Origin: Candidatus Enterousia intestinigallinarum
GTDB lineage: Bacteria; Pseudomonadota; Alphaproteobacteria; Rs-D84
Assembly: GCA_944407095.1 (NCBI GenBank)
Contig: OX097180.1
Coordinates: 62,001-126,000 of the forward strand
DNA length: 64,000 nucleotides
Direction of reading: 5' to 3'
The notes beneath the pieces were generated by a model, which had not been told where the DNA came from, ran no database searches, and worked only from the letters and a program-made list of their open reading frames with translations. The first letter of the stretch is position 1. Each line of letters begins with the position of its first letter. This document shows, one piece after another, positions 51,959 to 60,321 of this stretch. Both the position numbers and the translations under genes were made by a program.

Positions 51959-54043
51959 ATGGCTAAAAAACTGGACGAGGCAACCAAGTTACTGATTGAT
52001 TCATTACCGGAAAATCTGCAGAAACTGGCCACCAGTGCGGTGGATGTTGGGTATCTGTCGAAAATTGATTTTGACGATGCGACCGATGCGGACGAAGTGC
52101 CCAACGATGAAAAAGAAGAAGTATTGGATTTCTTTCAACAGGATTTAGGTCTGGAAATTCTGGAAACGGACAATTATGCCCAGAATATGGACAAATACTA
52201 CGACGATGATTCTGACGAGCCGTTGGACAAAACCCGCAACTTGCTGAATGCCGATGCCGAACAGGTTGACGTCAACGATGATGATTATGAACATTATGCA
52301 AAGCAGTTGGAACGCAGCCAGACTGGTAACCTGGTGTTGGGTGTTCAGGATTCTGTTCAGTCGTATTTGAAACAAATCGGCACGGTACAGTTGCTGACCG
52401 CCGCCGGTGAAGTTGCCATCGCTCAACGTATCGAGGCCGCATCCCGTTTGATGGTCTATGGCCTGTGTGAAAGTCCGATGACTATCCAAGCAATGTTGGA
52501 TTGGTATCAACAATTATTAAACGAAGATATTCGTTTGCGCTATATTGTAAATCTGGAAGTGATGTATTCCAGCGACGCTGAACAAAAATCATTGGCGGCA
52601 CTGTCTGAAACATTGAAATCCAAGGGTGTCGAGCACGTCGATGAACTAGACGATGATGATTTGGACGATTTGGAAGAATCCGCTATGTCCGATGACGAAG
52701 ACGACGATGAAGATGATGACACGGACGATGACGGCATCAAAAAAGAAGATACGCCGCGCGGCACATCTGGTGTTCCAATTCCTGTTATGGAAGAAGCGTT
52801 GATGCCAATGGTTATGGAACTGTTCGGCAAGATAAAGCGCGTGTTCAACAATATGCAAAAACTGCAGGCAAAACGTCTGGAAAATTTGGAAACATCGTCA
52901 AAACCGGACGAAGCACTGGAAAAGAAATATACAAAAATGCGTCTGGAATTGTTCGAACACGTCAGCAAAATCCGTCTGAATGACGACCGCATTGCGGAAA
53001 TTCTGGACCAGTTGACCAAGCGTGACCAGTTGCTGATGGGACTGGAAGGTAAATTGTTGCGTCTGGCGATGGCAAATAAAATCAAGCGCGAAGATTTTCT
53101 GGCCGAATACACTGGCAACGAAATCAATCGCAACTGGGTCAAAAAACTGATGCGCAGTAAAAATCCGACCTGGGCGAACTTTGCCAAGAAACACGAAAAA
53201 GATATTTTGAAAATTCAGGAAGACATCACTGCAATCGCCGTTGAAACGGGTCAACCGACCGCCGAATACAAAAAGGTTGTTGAATTGGTTCGCCGCGGCC
53301 AGGCCGAAGCCGCCCGCGCCAAACGCGAAATGATAGAGGCCAACCTGCGTCTGGTGATAAAGTTTGCGAAAAAATCCAGCAACCGTGGATTGGGACTGGA
53401 CTTTTCTGATTTGGTTCAAGACGGCAACATTGGTCTGATGAAGGCGGTTGATAAATTCGACTATCGTTTGGGGAATAAATTTTCAACCTATGCCACCAAC
53501 TGGATTCAGCAGGGTATTTCGCGCAGTATCGCCGACCAGGCCCGCACAATCCGTATCCCGGTGCATATGATTGACAATATACACAAAATTCAGCGTGCCA
53601 CGCGCCAGTTTATGCATAAATATGGTCGCCAGCCCACACCCGAAGAATTGTCAAAAATTATCTATCTGCCGGTGGATAAGATTCACAAGGCGTTAAAGGT
53701 GAACCTGAAACCAATTTCATTAGAGGCACCCGTCGGCACCGAAGATGACAGCAGTCGTATTGAAATCATTGCGGATGAAACAGCGAAAAATCCATTTGTT
53801 TCGGCGGCGCAAAAGAATCTGCGTAAAATTGTCACCCAGATTCTGTCTGAATTGGATCCCAAGGAAGAAACCGTTCTGCGCCAGCGTTTCGGGATGAGCA
53901 CGAATAAAACCAGCACCCTGGAAGAAGTTGGTGAATACATCGGGGTCACCCGTGAACGTATCCGCCAAATTGAGCAAAAGGCGCTGAATAAGCTGAAGCA
54001 TCCGACACGTGCACGTAAATTGCGCAGCTTTCTGGAGGATTAA
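51959..54043 (+). CDS. rpoD: RNA polymerase primary sigma factor
   Basis: 694 residues from ATG 51959 (GGAAGGG upstream). Region 1.1 is at the N-terminus (LLIDSLPENLQKLATSAVDVGYLS). QDSVQSYLKQIGTVQLLTA is region 1.2. A highly acidic non-conserved insert follows (many D/E, about 220-260). Region 2 is LRLVIKFAKKSSNRGLGLDF to FSTYATNWIQQGI, region 3 RQPTPEELSKII, and region 4 HTH TLEEVGEYIGVTRERIRQIE. It directs housekeeping transcription. The promoters visible here (TTGCNN or TTGAMN, TATAAT) should be its targets. Confidence 0.97.
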   Translation: MAKKLDEATKLLIDSLPENLQKLATSAVDVGYLSKIDFDDATDADEVPNDEKEEVLDFFQQDLGLEILETDNYAQNMDKYYDDDSDEPLDKTRNLLNADAEQVDVNDDDYEHYAKQLERSQTGNLVLGVQDSVQSYLKQIGTVQLLTAAGEVAIAQRIEAASRLMVYGLCESPMTIQAMLDWYQQLLNEDIRLRYIVNLEVMYSSDAEQKSLAALSETLKSKGVEHVDELDDDDLDDLEESAMSDDEDDDEDDDTDDDGIKKEDTPRGTSGVPIPVMEEALMPMVMELFGKIKRVFNNMQKLQAKRLENLETSSKPDEALEKKYTKMRLELFEHVSKIRLNDDRIAEILDQLTKRDQLLMGLEGKLLRLAMANKIKREDFLAEYTGNEINRNWVKKLMRSKNPTWANFAKKHEKDILKIQEDITAIAVETGQPTAEYKKVVELVRRGQAEAARAKREMIEANLRLVIKFAKKSSNRGLGLDFSDLVQDGNIGLMKAVDKFDYRLGNKFSTYATNWIQQGISRSIADQARTIRIPVHMIDNIHKIQRATRQFMHKYGRQPTPEELSKIIYLPVDKIHKALKVNLKPISLEAPVGTEDDSSRIEIIADETAKNPFVSAAQKNLRKIVTQILSELDPKEETVLRQRFGMSTNKTSTLEEVGEYIGVTRERIRQIEQKALNKLKHPTRARKLRSFLED

Positions 54044-54054
54044 ATACAATCACC

Positions 54055-54078
54055 AATCCCGCCACGGCGGGATTTTCA
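54055..54078 (+). terminator. intrinsic terminator after rpoD
   Basis: AATCCCGCC AC GGCGGGATT followed by TTCATTTTT. Confidence 0.8.
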
Positions 54079-54105
54079 TTTTTACAAATACAAATGGGGG
54101 AATTT

Positions 54106-54804
54106 ATGAACAATGGATATATGATTGCAGTCGAGGGTACTGACAAGGCCGGCAAACACACCCAGGTTATGAATATAGTGAATTATTTGCAGTCGCGTGG
54201 AATCGCGGCGGAAACGTTGGATTTTCCACAGTACAACGCGTTTTTTGGACGACTGGTGCGCGATTATTTGAACGGGAAATTTGGTTCTACACGCGATTTG
54301 CCCGCCGAATATACAATGTTGCCGTATGCACTGGACAGATTGCAACACCAACCGAAAATTGCCGGGTGGTTGCGTGACGGCAAATGGGTTGTGCTGGATA
54401 GATACACATACAGTAATTCTTTTTCGGTTGCGAAATATCCGCGCGACCAGTGGGCGCAAAAAATCCAATTTATGGAAGATTTAGAATTTAATCAAATGGG
54501 TATAATTCGTCCAGACCATAATATATATTTGTACCTGGATCCGCGTATATCTTACAATATGCGCAATACCGGCCTAAAGCAGTATCAAAACGGTCGCCCA
54601 GACATTCACGAAAGTGACTTTCAGTTACTGTACGATGTATCAAATGTATATAAACAAATAGCCGCCGCCAACCCCAAAACCTGGACCGTGGTTGACGAAA
54701 TGCGCGCCGATGGCACCCGTATGGGGATAGACGAAGTATTTTCACACCTGCGCCCGGTGATAGACAATTTAATCCGCACGGGGATTTATACCCGTAACAG
54801 ATAA
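54106..54804 (+). CDS. thymidylate-kinase-like protein
   Basis: 232 residues from ATG 54106, preceded by GGGGGAA. The P-loop is VEGTDKAGKHTQ at about 9-20 (GxDxxGKxTQ form, with His where Ser/Thr is usual after Lys). LDFPQYNAFFGRLVRDYLNG matches the dTMP-binding DR-x-P region, VLDRYTYSNSFSVAK the DRY/H motif, and YLYLDPRISYNMRNTG precedes a LID-like part. It would phosphorylate dTMP or a similar nucleotide. Similarity is to eukaryote-like/viral tmk forms rather than E. coli type, so dTMP specificity is likely but not sure. Confidence 0.8.
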   Translation: MNNGYMIAVEGTDKAGKHTQVMNIVNYLQSRGIAAETLDFPQYNAFFGRLVRDYLNGKFGSTRDLPAEYTMLPYALDRLQHQPKIAGWLRDGKWVVLDRYTYSNSFSVAKYPRDQWAQKIQFMEDLEFNQMGIIRPDHNIYLYLDPRISYNMRNTGLKQYQNGRPDIHESDFQLLYDVSNVYKQIAAANPKTWTVVDEMRADGTRMGIDEVFSHLRPVIDNLIRTGIYTRNR

Positions 54805-54817
54805 TCTGTATAATAAT

Positions 54818-55096
54818 ATGTATAATAATACAAATGGTATGGAAGTATTGACGCTATATCCCGATATATCAAATTTGGAACGTGAATACAATGCGGCGGT
54901 TGCGCGGGAGCAATCATTGGCGAACCGTATGCTGGGTGCGGCGACGTGGGCGGCGCAGCGCGCGGATACGCAATCACAATTAAAGACGGGCGGCATTGTC
55001 GGTGGGGTTGGCGTTGTTGGTGGTGCGGTTGGGAATATTATTGAAAATACAACATATAATGGACAGTCAAACACGGACGTAAAACAGTCGCGTTGA
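54818..55096 (+). CDS. small protein of unknown function
   Basis: 92 residues, no family. A charged helical N-terminal half (ISNLEREYNAAVAREQSLAN) precedes a Gly-rich hydrophobic stretch GGIVGGVGVVGGAVGNII (about 58-75), like glycine-zipper segments that insert in membranes. It lies 13 bp after the tmk-like gene, so operonic. Followed by an intrinsic terminator (55120-55142). Confidence 0.5.
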   Translation: MYNNTNGMEVLTLYPDISNLEREYNAAVAREQSLANRMLGAATWAAQRADTQSQLKTGGIVGGVGVVGGAVGNIIENTTYNGQSNTDVKQSR

Positions 55097-55119
55097 TTTT
55101 CATATTATTTCTATAAAAA

Positions 55120-55142
55120 TACCCCCCCAACGGGGGTGTTTT
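55120..55142. terminator. terminator between convergent genes
   Basis: ACACCCCC/GGGGGTGT-type hairpin (ACCCCCCCAACGGGGGTGT) with T and A tracts on the two sides. Confidence 0.75.
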
Positions 55143-57072
55143 ATAAATGGCCCTTTAATGCAATATAAATCTGACCCAGGTCGGTTTTTGCCAATGTACC
55201 GGCCAACTTATCGGTGCCGTCCGCATTGCGTGCCGCGGTCAGTATTTTATCAAAACCGCGCACAAACTGGGTTGCTTGGGAACGAAACGCTGCATTGTTT
55301 TTCAGCATTTCACGAACCTGTTTCTTGTCGGCCGCGGTCATAATTTTTGCAAACCATTTGGAAAACACTGTTGTGTCGCCGCCGTGATATTTTTTCCATA
55401 TGACATCTGGAATTTCAACCCCAGCCGCACGCGTCAAATCTAATGTCTGTTCGTGCAGTTTTTCAAACATACGTTCGCTTTGTTTCAAGAAATCCTGGGT
55501 GTTGACGCGGCCATATGCCGGTGTGCCAGTCGGTGTCGTATTGATTGCATCCATAGGGGCGGTGGCACGCGCAACCATCATTTGTTTGTTTAATGTCTGC
55601 ATAGTATTTACGGCCTTGGTATAATCAGACATTAAATCAATCATTTGTTGGCGTGACTGGCCGGCCAAATCTTCCAATTTTACGGCCGATTCCGAAATAG
55701 CGGTTGTGGAATCAGACACCGTCTGGCGCATTAGACCGATTTTTTCGTTCAGGTTTTCCACAATCTTTTGCAGATTATCCCCGGTCGCCACGGAATCACG
55801 CGCCAAATCGGGCAGAGCCGAATAATACTTTTCTATCAATTCGGACAGGGGTTGTAACTGTGCCGTCGTTTCGGCCGACATTTTTATCAGGTTTTCTGAT
55901 TGGCCAGATAATTGCGTGTGCGCCGTGTTCATTTCTATCAACGTTTCGCGCACGCCGGTCGCCATTGCGCGCACAGATTCAGAAAACGCGCCAGCCGCTG
56001 TCTTGGTGTTTTCCAATGTGGAATTTGCAACCCCGGAAACAGTTTTTAATTCGCCAACAATATCATTGGTGAAGCCGGTGATGTCTTTGTTAAAGTGATT
56101 GCACAGTTCGGTCAGTTCCTTGGAAATATTACGCACGGCGGATTCGGTCGAAGTGGCTGACTGCATCAGTGTTTCAACCGCGTCGGTCAGTTTTCGTACC
56201 TGGGATTCTATGGACGTTTCAGACAATCGTACTTGGCCGGCGACAACGTTTGCGGTATTTGTCAGGGTATTCACCTGGCTGGTCAGTTGTTTTTTTGCCT
56301 GTTTGCCAAATGTGTCCAGTTTTAACAGGTGGCCGTCCAGCAACTTATTATTATTTTCCATAATTTCGGCGTAATCGGTTGCAGATGTTTTGACGTTATC
56401 AAATCCGGTTGCGGTTGTTGCCGCCAAATCAGTTAAATTCTGGCGCATAGTATCGTATTCTGCGTTCAGATTTTTCATCTGTTCGGTATTGGAATCAAAT
56501 TCGGATTTTAACTGTTGGCTTAAAGTATCGCCAGCGGCCAGCCATTTATCTATATTGGATTGAATACGCGCCACACGTTCGTCGGTGTTCGCGGTTGTTG
56601 CATCTATTTTGCCCAACAGGTCATTTACACTGGCGCTGAATCTGTCGGTGGAATGTTCCACATCTTGCCAATCGTTTGATTCAACAATTCCGCGCAAATC
56701 TGAAACCGTGTTTTCCAGACGCTGGGCCATAATGGCGATTTTCTTTGTTGCGTCGTCCGTTGTTGCGGTCAGACGAGAATTCTGATCGTCCAAATTGTTT
56801 TTTAATTCGGTTGCCGCCGTAATTTGTGCGTTCAGTTCATCACGTATATTTTGAAAATTAGATTCCATTTTTATCATTTCATCGGCCAGTATGGCGTTTA
56901 GCACGCGCACGGCGTCCTGGACACGGGCACGTTCCGGGCGCATCATTATATCCAGCAGCGATTTCATAACCTTTTGGGATCGTCTGGAAACAAAAAATAA
57001 CACTATCAACGATATAAACAGCAGTCCGGCCAATACACCGCCCGCAATCAAATAAACTTGTCCGAAATCCAT
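55141..57072 (-). CDS. membrane-anchored coiled-coil protein
   Basis: 643 residues from ATG 57072, with GGGGGGA upstream. One membrane span near the start (VYLIAGGVLAGLLFISLIVLFFV, residues 6-28) is followed by a basic stop-transfer and a long coiled coil to about residue 500 with many T, N, Q and A, like methyl-accepting or apolipoprotein-type helices (ITAATELKNNLDDQNSRLTA). The C-terminal 130 residues look globular (DVIWKKYHGGDTTVFSKWFA). No HAMP, kinase or nuclease motif is seen. It is a single gene, divergent from addA. Function unknown; a scaffold role at the inner membrane is a guess. Confidence 0.6.
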   Translation of the reverse strand: MDFGQVYLIAGGVLAGLLFISLIVLFFVSRRSQKVMKSLLDIMMRPERARVQDAVRVLNAILADEMIKMESNFQNIRDELNAQITAATELKNNLDDQNSRLTATTDDATKKIAIMAQRLENTVSDLRGIVESNDWQDVEHSTDRFSASVNDLLGKIDATTANTDERVARIQSNIDKWLAAGDTLSQQLKSEFDSNTEQMKNLNAEYDTMRQNLTDLAATTATGFDNVKTSATDYAEIMENNNKLLDGHLLKLDTFGKQAKKQLTSQVNTLTNTANVVAGQVRLSETSIESQVRKLTDAVETLMQSATSTESAVRNISKELTELCNHFNKDITGFTNDIVGELKTVSGVANSTLENTKTAAGAFSESVRAMATGVRETLIEMNTAHTQLSGQSENLIKMSAETTAQLQPLSELIEKYYSALPDLARDSVATGDNLQKIVENLNEKIGLMRQTVSDSTTAISESAVKLEDLAGQSRQQMIDLMSDYTKAVNTMQTLNKQMMVARATAPMDAINTTPTGTPAYGRVNTQDFLKQSERMFEKLHEQTLDLTRAAGVEIPDVIWKKYHGGDTTVFSKWFAKIMTAADKKQVREMLKNNAAFRSQATQFVRGFDKILTAARNADGTDKLAGTLAKTDLGQIYIALKGHL

Positions 57073-57182
57073 AAAATCCCCCCGTGGTTTGTTTTGGAAA
57101 TATGCGGCGCGCACCGCGCCAGATATATCCTTGCAGTTCTATGAAATATATACTAAAATCCCATAAATAAAGCAAGGGCATA

Positions 57183-59843
57183 ATGGCTAAAAAATTCACT
57201 CTTTCACCGGCCCAGGATACCGCCGCAAATCCCGCGGAAAACGTCTGGGTTCAGGCAAACGCCGGCACTGGCAAAACCAGTGTTCTGGTACAACGGTTGC
57301 TGCGTATATTGTTCCGCAGTGATAATATAGACGACAGTGGCATTTTATGTCTGACATATACCAAGGCGGCGGCCGGTGAAATGCGCAACAGAATCCTGCG
57401 CGAATTGCAGAAATGGGCAATGGCGACGGATGCGGAGCTGCGCGACTTATTGGATGGTGTTGCACAAAATAAGCCGGCAACGGACGATGATATTGCACAC
57501 GCCCGAACCGTGTTTTTTAAGTATATCGATAACCCAGATTTGCTAAAAATAAAAACTATTCACGGATTTTGTGAAGAAATACTGCATCGTTTCCCGATTG
57601 AGGCAGGAATATCTCCGGCCTGGACACTGGTGTCTGACGATACGCAACGTACATTGTTACAGGACGCATTTTCACACCTGGTAAATTCATCAAATGATGC
57701 ACGTGTCAATGATGCTTTTACATATCTAGTTGGTCGAACTGATGAATCGCGCGTAGGCGACCTGATGGCGATTTTAAGTGAACGGTACAAGGACTTTTTT
57801 CAATTAAATAACGTTGATAACTATCGAAAATATTTTATTGATACGACTAAAGAATTTTTACAATTAGACAAACCGGTTCAAACACAAATTTCGACCACAG
57901 AATTACAAAAAATCATTGATGCAACAACAGAAGATATAAAAACATCAAAAAAGCCGGCAGAATATTTACTAAACATTATCAATTTAACAAAACAATATAT
58001 TGATACGACGATAGATTTTGAAAAATACAAAACTGCATATTTAACCGATAAAGATATGCCAAAAGCATTGGTGGCAAAAAAAAGTTATTTAGTTGAAGAA
58101 CAGGCGCGTGTCTATGCCGTAAATCAATATAATTTGGCCCGGCGAATATTTGATGATACTATGGCCGTTTTTGATTTATCGGCGGCGTTTGCAAAAATAT
58201 ATGCCGACATAAAATCAAAACGCAATCTGTTGGACTTTGAAGATTTGATTTTGTACACCCGCAAATTGTTTTCTTCGCCCGATGTTATGGGGTGGGTTTT
58301 ATCGCAGTTAAATATTCGTCTGACGCATATTCTTGTGGATGAAGCCCAGGATACCAGTCCTGCCCAATGGGATATTTTAAGATTGTTGTCAGGCGATTTC
58401 TTTACCGATGGTGACACTGATAAAAATCCGCACTCGCTGTTTATTGTTGGCGACACCAAACAATCGATTTACGGTTTTCAGGGCGCCGATCCACGTGCGT
58501 TTGACGCCAGTCGCGATGAAATAAAGCGTCAAATAGAACAAAATATGCGCACAATTCAGGAAATTCCACTGGTGCAAAGTTTCCGTTCTATGCCGCAAAT
58601 ATTGTATGCGGTTGATGCGTTTTTTAACGACGATATCGTGCGTGAAAAGACAGGTTTTGTAAATAATTCCCATAAATGGGTAAAATCGGACGACGGCGCA
58701 TTTGTTGAACTGCATAAATTGGTTGATTGTAACGCAGACGACGATGTCGATATGCTGTCGTACATTGAAAATATTGCCGCTAAAATCCAAGATGTTCTGA
58801 ACGAAGGAAACTTTGCGCCCGGTGACATAATGATTTTGGTTCAAAACCGTGAACCGATGGGACCGCTGTTGGTGCGCGAATTAAAGCGGCGCAATATTCC
58901 AGTCGCGGGCAGTGACAGAATAACACTGCCAGATTTTCCGGCGATACGCGACCTGTTAAATCTGGTCAGATTCTGTATAAATACGGGCGATGATTATAGT
59001 TTGTGTTGTGTATTAAAAAGTCCGATTTTCAGATTGACTGAACGCGATATTTTTAATGTTTGTAAAATTAAAAATGATGCGAACAAATCGCTAAAGTCGC
59101 AATCTGGCGAATATGTTCCGGTAACGGTTTTTAATGTTTTGCGTGATACGCACCCAAATATATATGAACGACTGGTACAGATGGTTGATTGGTCGAAAAC
59201 GCTGGCACCATATTCGTTTTTTACGCGTGTGCTGAATACGAACAATACGCGTGAAAGTATGATTTCGGCACTGGGAAATCAAATTATCGATCCGTTGGAA
59301 GAATTTTTAACCATATGCCTGGCATATGAGCGTACGCAATGTGGCACGTTGTATCATTTTTTGAAATGGTTTATCACTGGTGGCAGTCAAATAAAGCGCG
59401 ATATGGACAGCAGTGCTGGTGTTCGCATTGTCACTGTTCACGGCAGCAAGGGGCTGGAAGCGCCGGTCATATTCCTGATAGATACTGTTCGTACGCCAAA
59501 ATCAGAAAAAATCTTTCCAATCACGCCGGAACTGCAATCGGCGCGACTGCGCGCGTCTGGCACGGCATATCCGACGCCGTGGATATGGTCGCCGCGCCGT
59601 GACACCAGTGAAGTTCGGGCGCGTGCCGAAGAGGGTTTGAACAAAACCAGGATTGCCGAATATTATCGATTGTTGTATGTTGCGATGACACGCGCTATAA
59701 AACGCCTGTATGTTTATGGATTTGCCCAGAAAAATCGACCGGCGTCCGAAATGTCGTGGCATACGCAACTGTGGCGTGTGCTATCGGCTGATGCGCACGC
59801 AGTTGTAACAGATGAAACCGTCAGGATAGAAAATGTCAAATAA
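57183..59843 (+). CDS. addA: AddA-type UvrD/Rep helicase, C-terminal nuclease encoded separately
   Basis: 886-residue SF1A helicase. Motif I is VQANAGTGKTSVLVQRLL (26-43), Ia is LCLTYTKAAAGEM, and IKTIHGFCEEILHRFP matches AddA rather than UvrD. Motif II is ILVDEAQDTSPAQW, III is IFIVGDTKQSIYGFQGA-like, and VTVHGSKGLEAPVIFLID is motif V. YRLLYVAMTRAIKRLYVYG is motif VI. It stops about where the C-terminal nuclease domain starts in fused AddA. The nuclease follows as a separate overlapping ORF. It resects double-strand breaks with AddB, which is not in the window. Confidence 0.9.
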   Translation: MAKKFTLSPAQDTAANPAENVWVQANAGTGKTSVLVQRLLRILFRSDNIDDSGILCLTYTKAAAGEMRNRILRELQKWAMATDAELRDLLDGVAQNKPATDDDIAHARTVFFKYIDNPDLLKIKTIHGFCEEILHRFPIEAGISPAWTLVSDDTQRTLLQDAFSHLVNSSNDARVNDAFTYLVGRTDESRVGDLMAILSERYKDFFQLNNVDNYRKYFIDTTKEFLQLDKPVQTQISTTELQKIIDATTEDIKTSKKPAEYLLNIINLTKQYIDTTIDFEKYKTAYLTDKDMPKALVAKKSYLVEEQARVYAVNQYNLARRIFDDTMAVFDLSAAFAKIYADIKSKRNLLDFEDLILYTRKLFSSPDVMGWVLSQLNIRLTHILVDEAQDTSPAQWDILRLLSGDFFTDGDTDKNPHSLFIVGDTKQSIYGFQGADPRAFDASRDEIKRQIEQNMRTIQEIPLVQSFRSMPQILYAVDAFFNDDIVREKTGFVNNSHKWVKSDDGAFVELHKLVDCNADDDVDMLSYIENIAAKIQDVLNEGNFAPGDIMILVQNREPMGPLLVRELKRRNIPVAGSDRITLPDFPAIRDLLNLVRFCINTGDDYSLCCVLKSPIFRLTERDIFNVCKIKNDANKSLKSQSGEYVPVTVFNVLRDTHPNIYERLVQMVDWSKTLAPYSFFTRVLNTNNTRESMISALGNQIIDPLEEFLTICLAYERTQCGTLYHFLKWFITGGSQIKRDMDSSAGVRIVTVHGSKGLEAPVIFLIDTVRTPKSEKIFPITPELQSARLRASGTAYPTPWIWSPRRDTSEVRARAEEGLNKTRIAEYYRLLYVAMTRAIKRLYVYGFAQKNRPASEMSWHTQLWRVLSADAHAVVTDETVRIENVK

Positions 59844-60276
59844 ATTACGGGATATTATCGACCAAATGGTGCGCCAGGATTACGCCACAGACGCCGGACG
59901 TAAAATGCACGCGCGTATGCAGCGAATTGTTATTGATGGCGACGCGTCACGCGGTGATATGGACATCCGTGCAAAGATATTAGAAAATCCAACGCTGGCG
60001 CAAATGTTTTTACCCGCATCCCGGACCGAGGTTCCCATTGCCGGCACCATAAACGGGCGTTTTATCAGTCGTCGCATAGACCGCCTGTTCACGGATGCCG
60101 AAAACAAACGCGTGTATGTCCTGGACTACAAGACGGACACGGATCGCGCCGCATTTCACGACAAATATGTTGAACAGATAAACGAATATAAAACACTGTT
60201 GCGCGACATATATCCGAATTATGAAATACGCGGTTATATATTATGGCTGCACGATTTTTCTGTTGAAGAAATCTGA
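59833..60276 (+). CDS. PD-(D/E)XK nuclease, split-off AddA nuclease domain
   Basis: 147 residues beginning 11 bp before the addA stop. GRFISRRIDRLFTDAENKRVYVLDYKTDT contains the D-x-n-D-Y-K core of RecB/AddA nucleases (I-D-R-L ... V-L-D-Y-K-T), and QINEYKTLL is the QhxxY motif. The N-terminal helix region includes the upstream AddA segment (ARMQRIVIDGDAS). As the ATG TCA AAT overlap is neat, this is a stable two-ORF form and not a simple sequencing frameshift, though that should be tested. The two products would form the AddA subunit. Confidence 0.85.
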   Translation: MSNKLRDIIDQMVRQDYATDAGRKMHARMQRIVIDGDASRGDMDIRAKILENPTLAQMFLPASRTEVPIAGTINGRFISRRIDRLFTDAENKRVYVLDYKTDTDRAAFHDKYVEQINEYKTLLRDIYPNYEIRGYILWLHDFSVEEI

Positions 60277-60285
60277 TTAAAAATC

Positions 60286-60315
60286 TTGAAATCTGGGTCG
60301 TGGTGCGACTATAAT
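60286..60315 (+). promoter_or_regulatory. promoter of recN, leaderless
   Basis: TTGAAA (60286-60291), 18 nt, TATAAT (60310-60315), then only 6 nt to ATG 60322. The start of transcription should coincide with the A of ATG. No ribosome site lies upstream of it. Confidence 0.6.
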
Positions 60316-60321
60316 CCCGAT

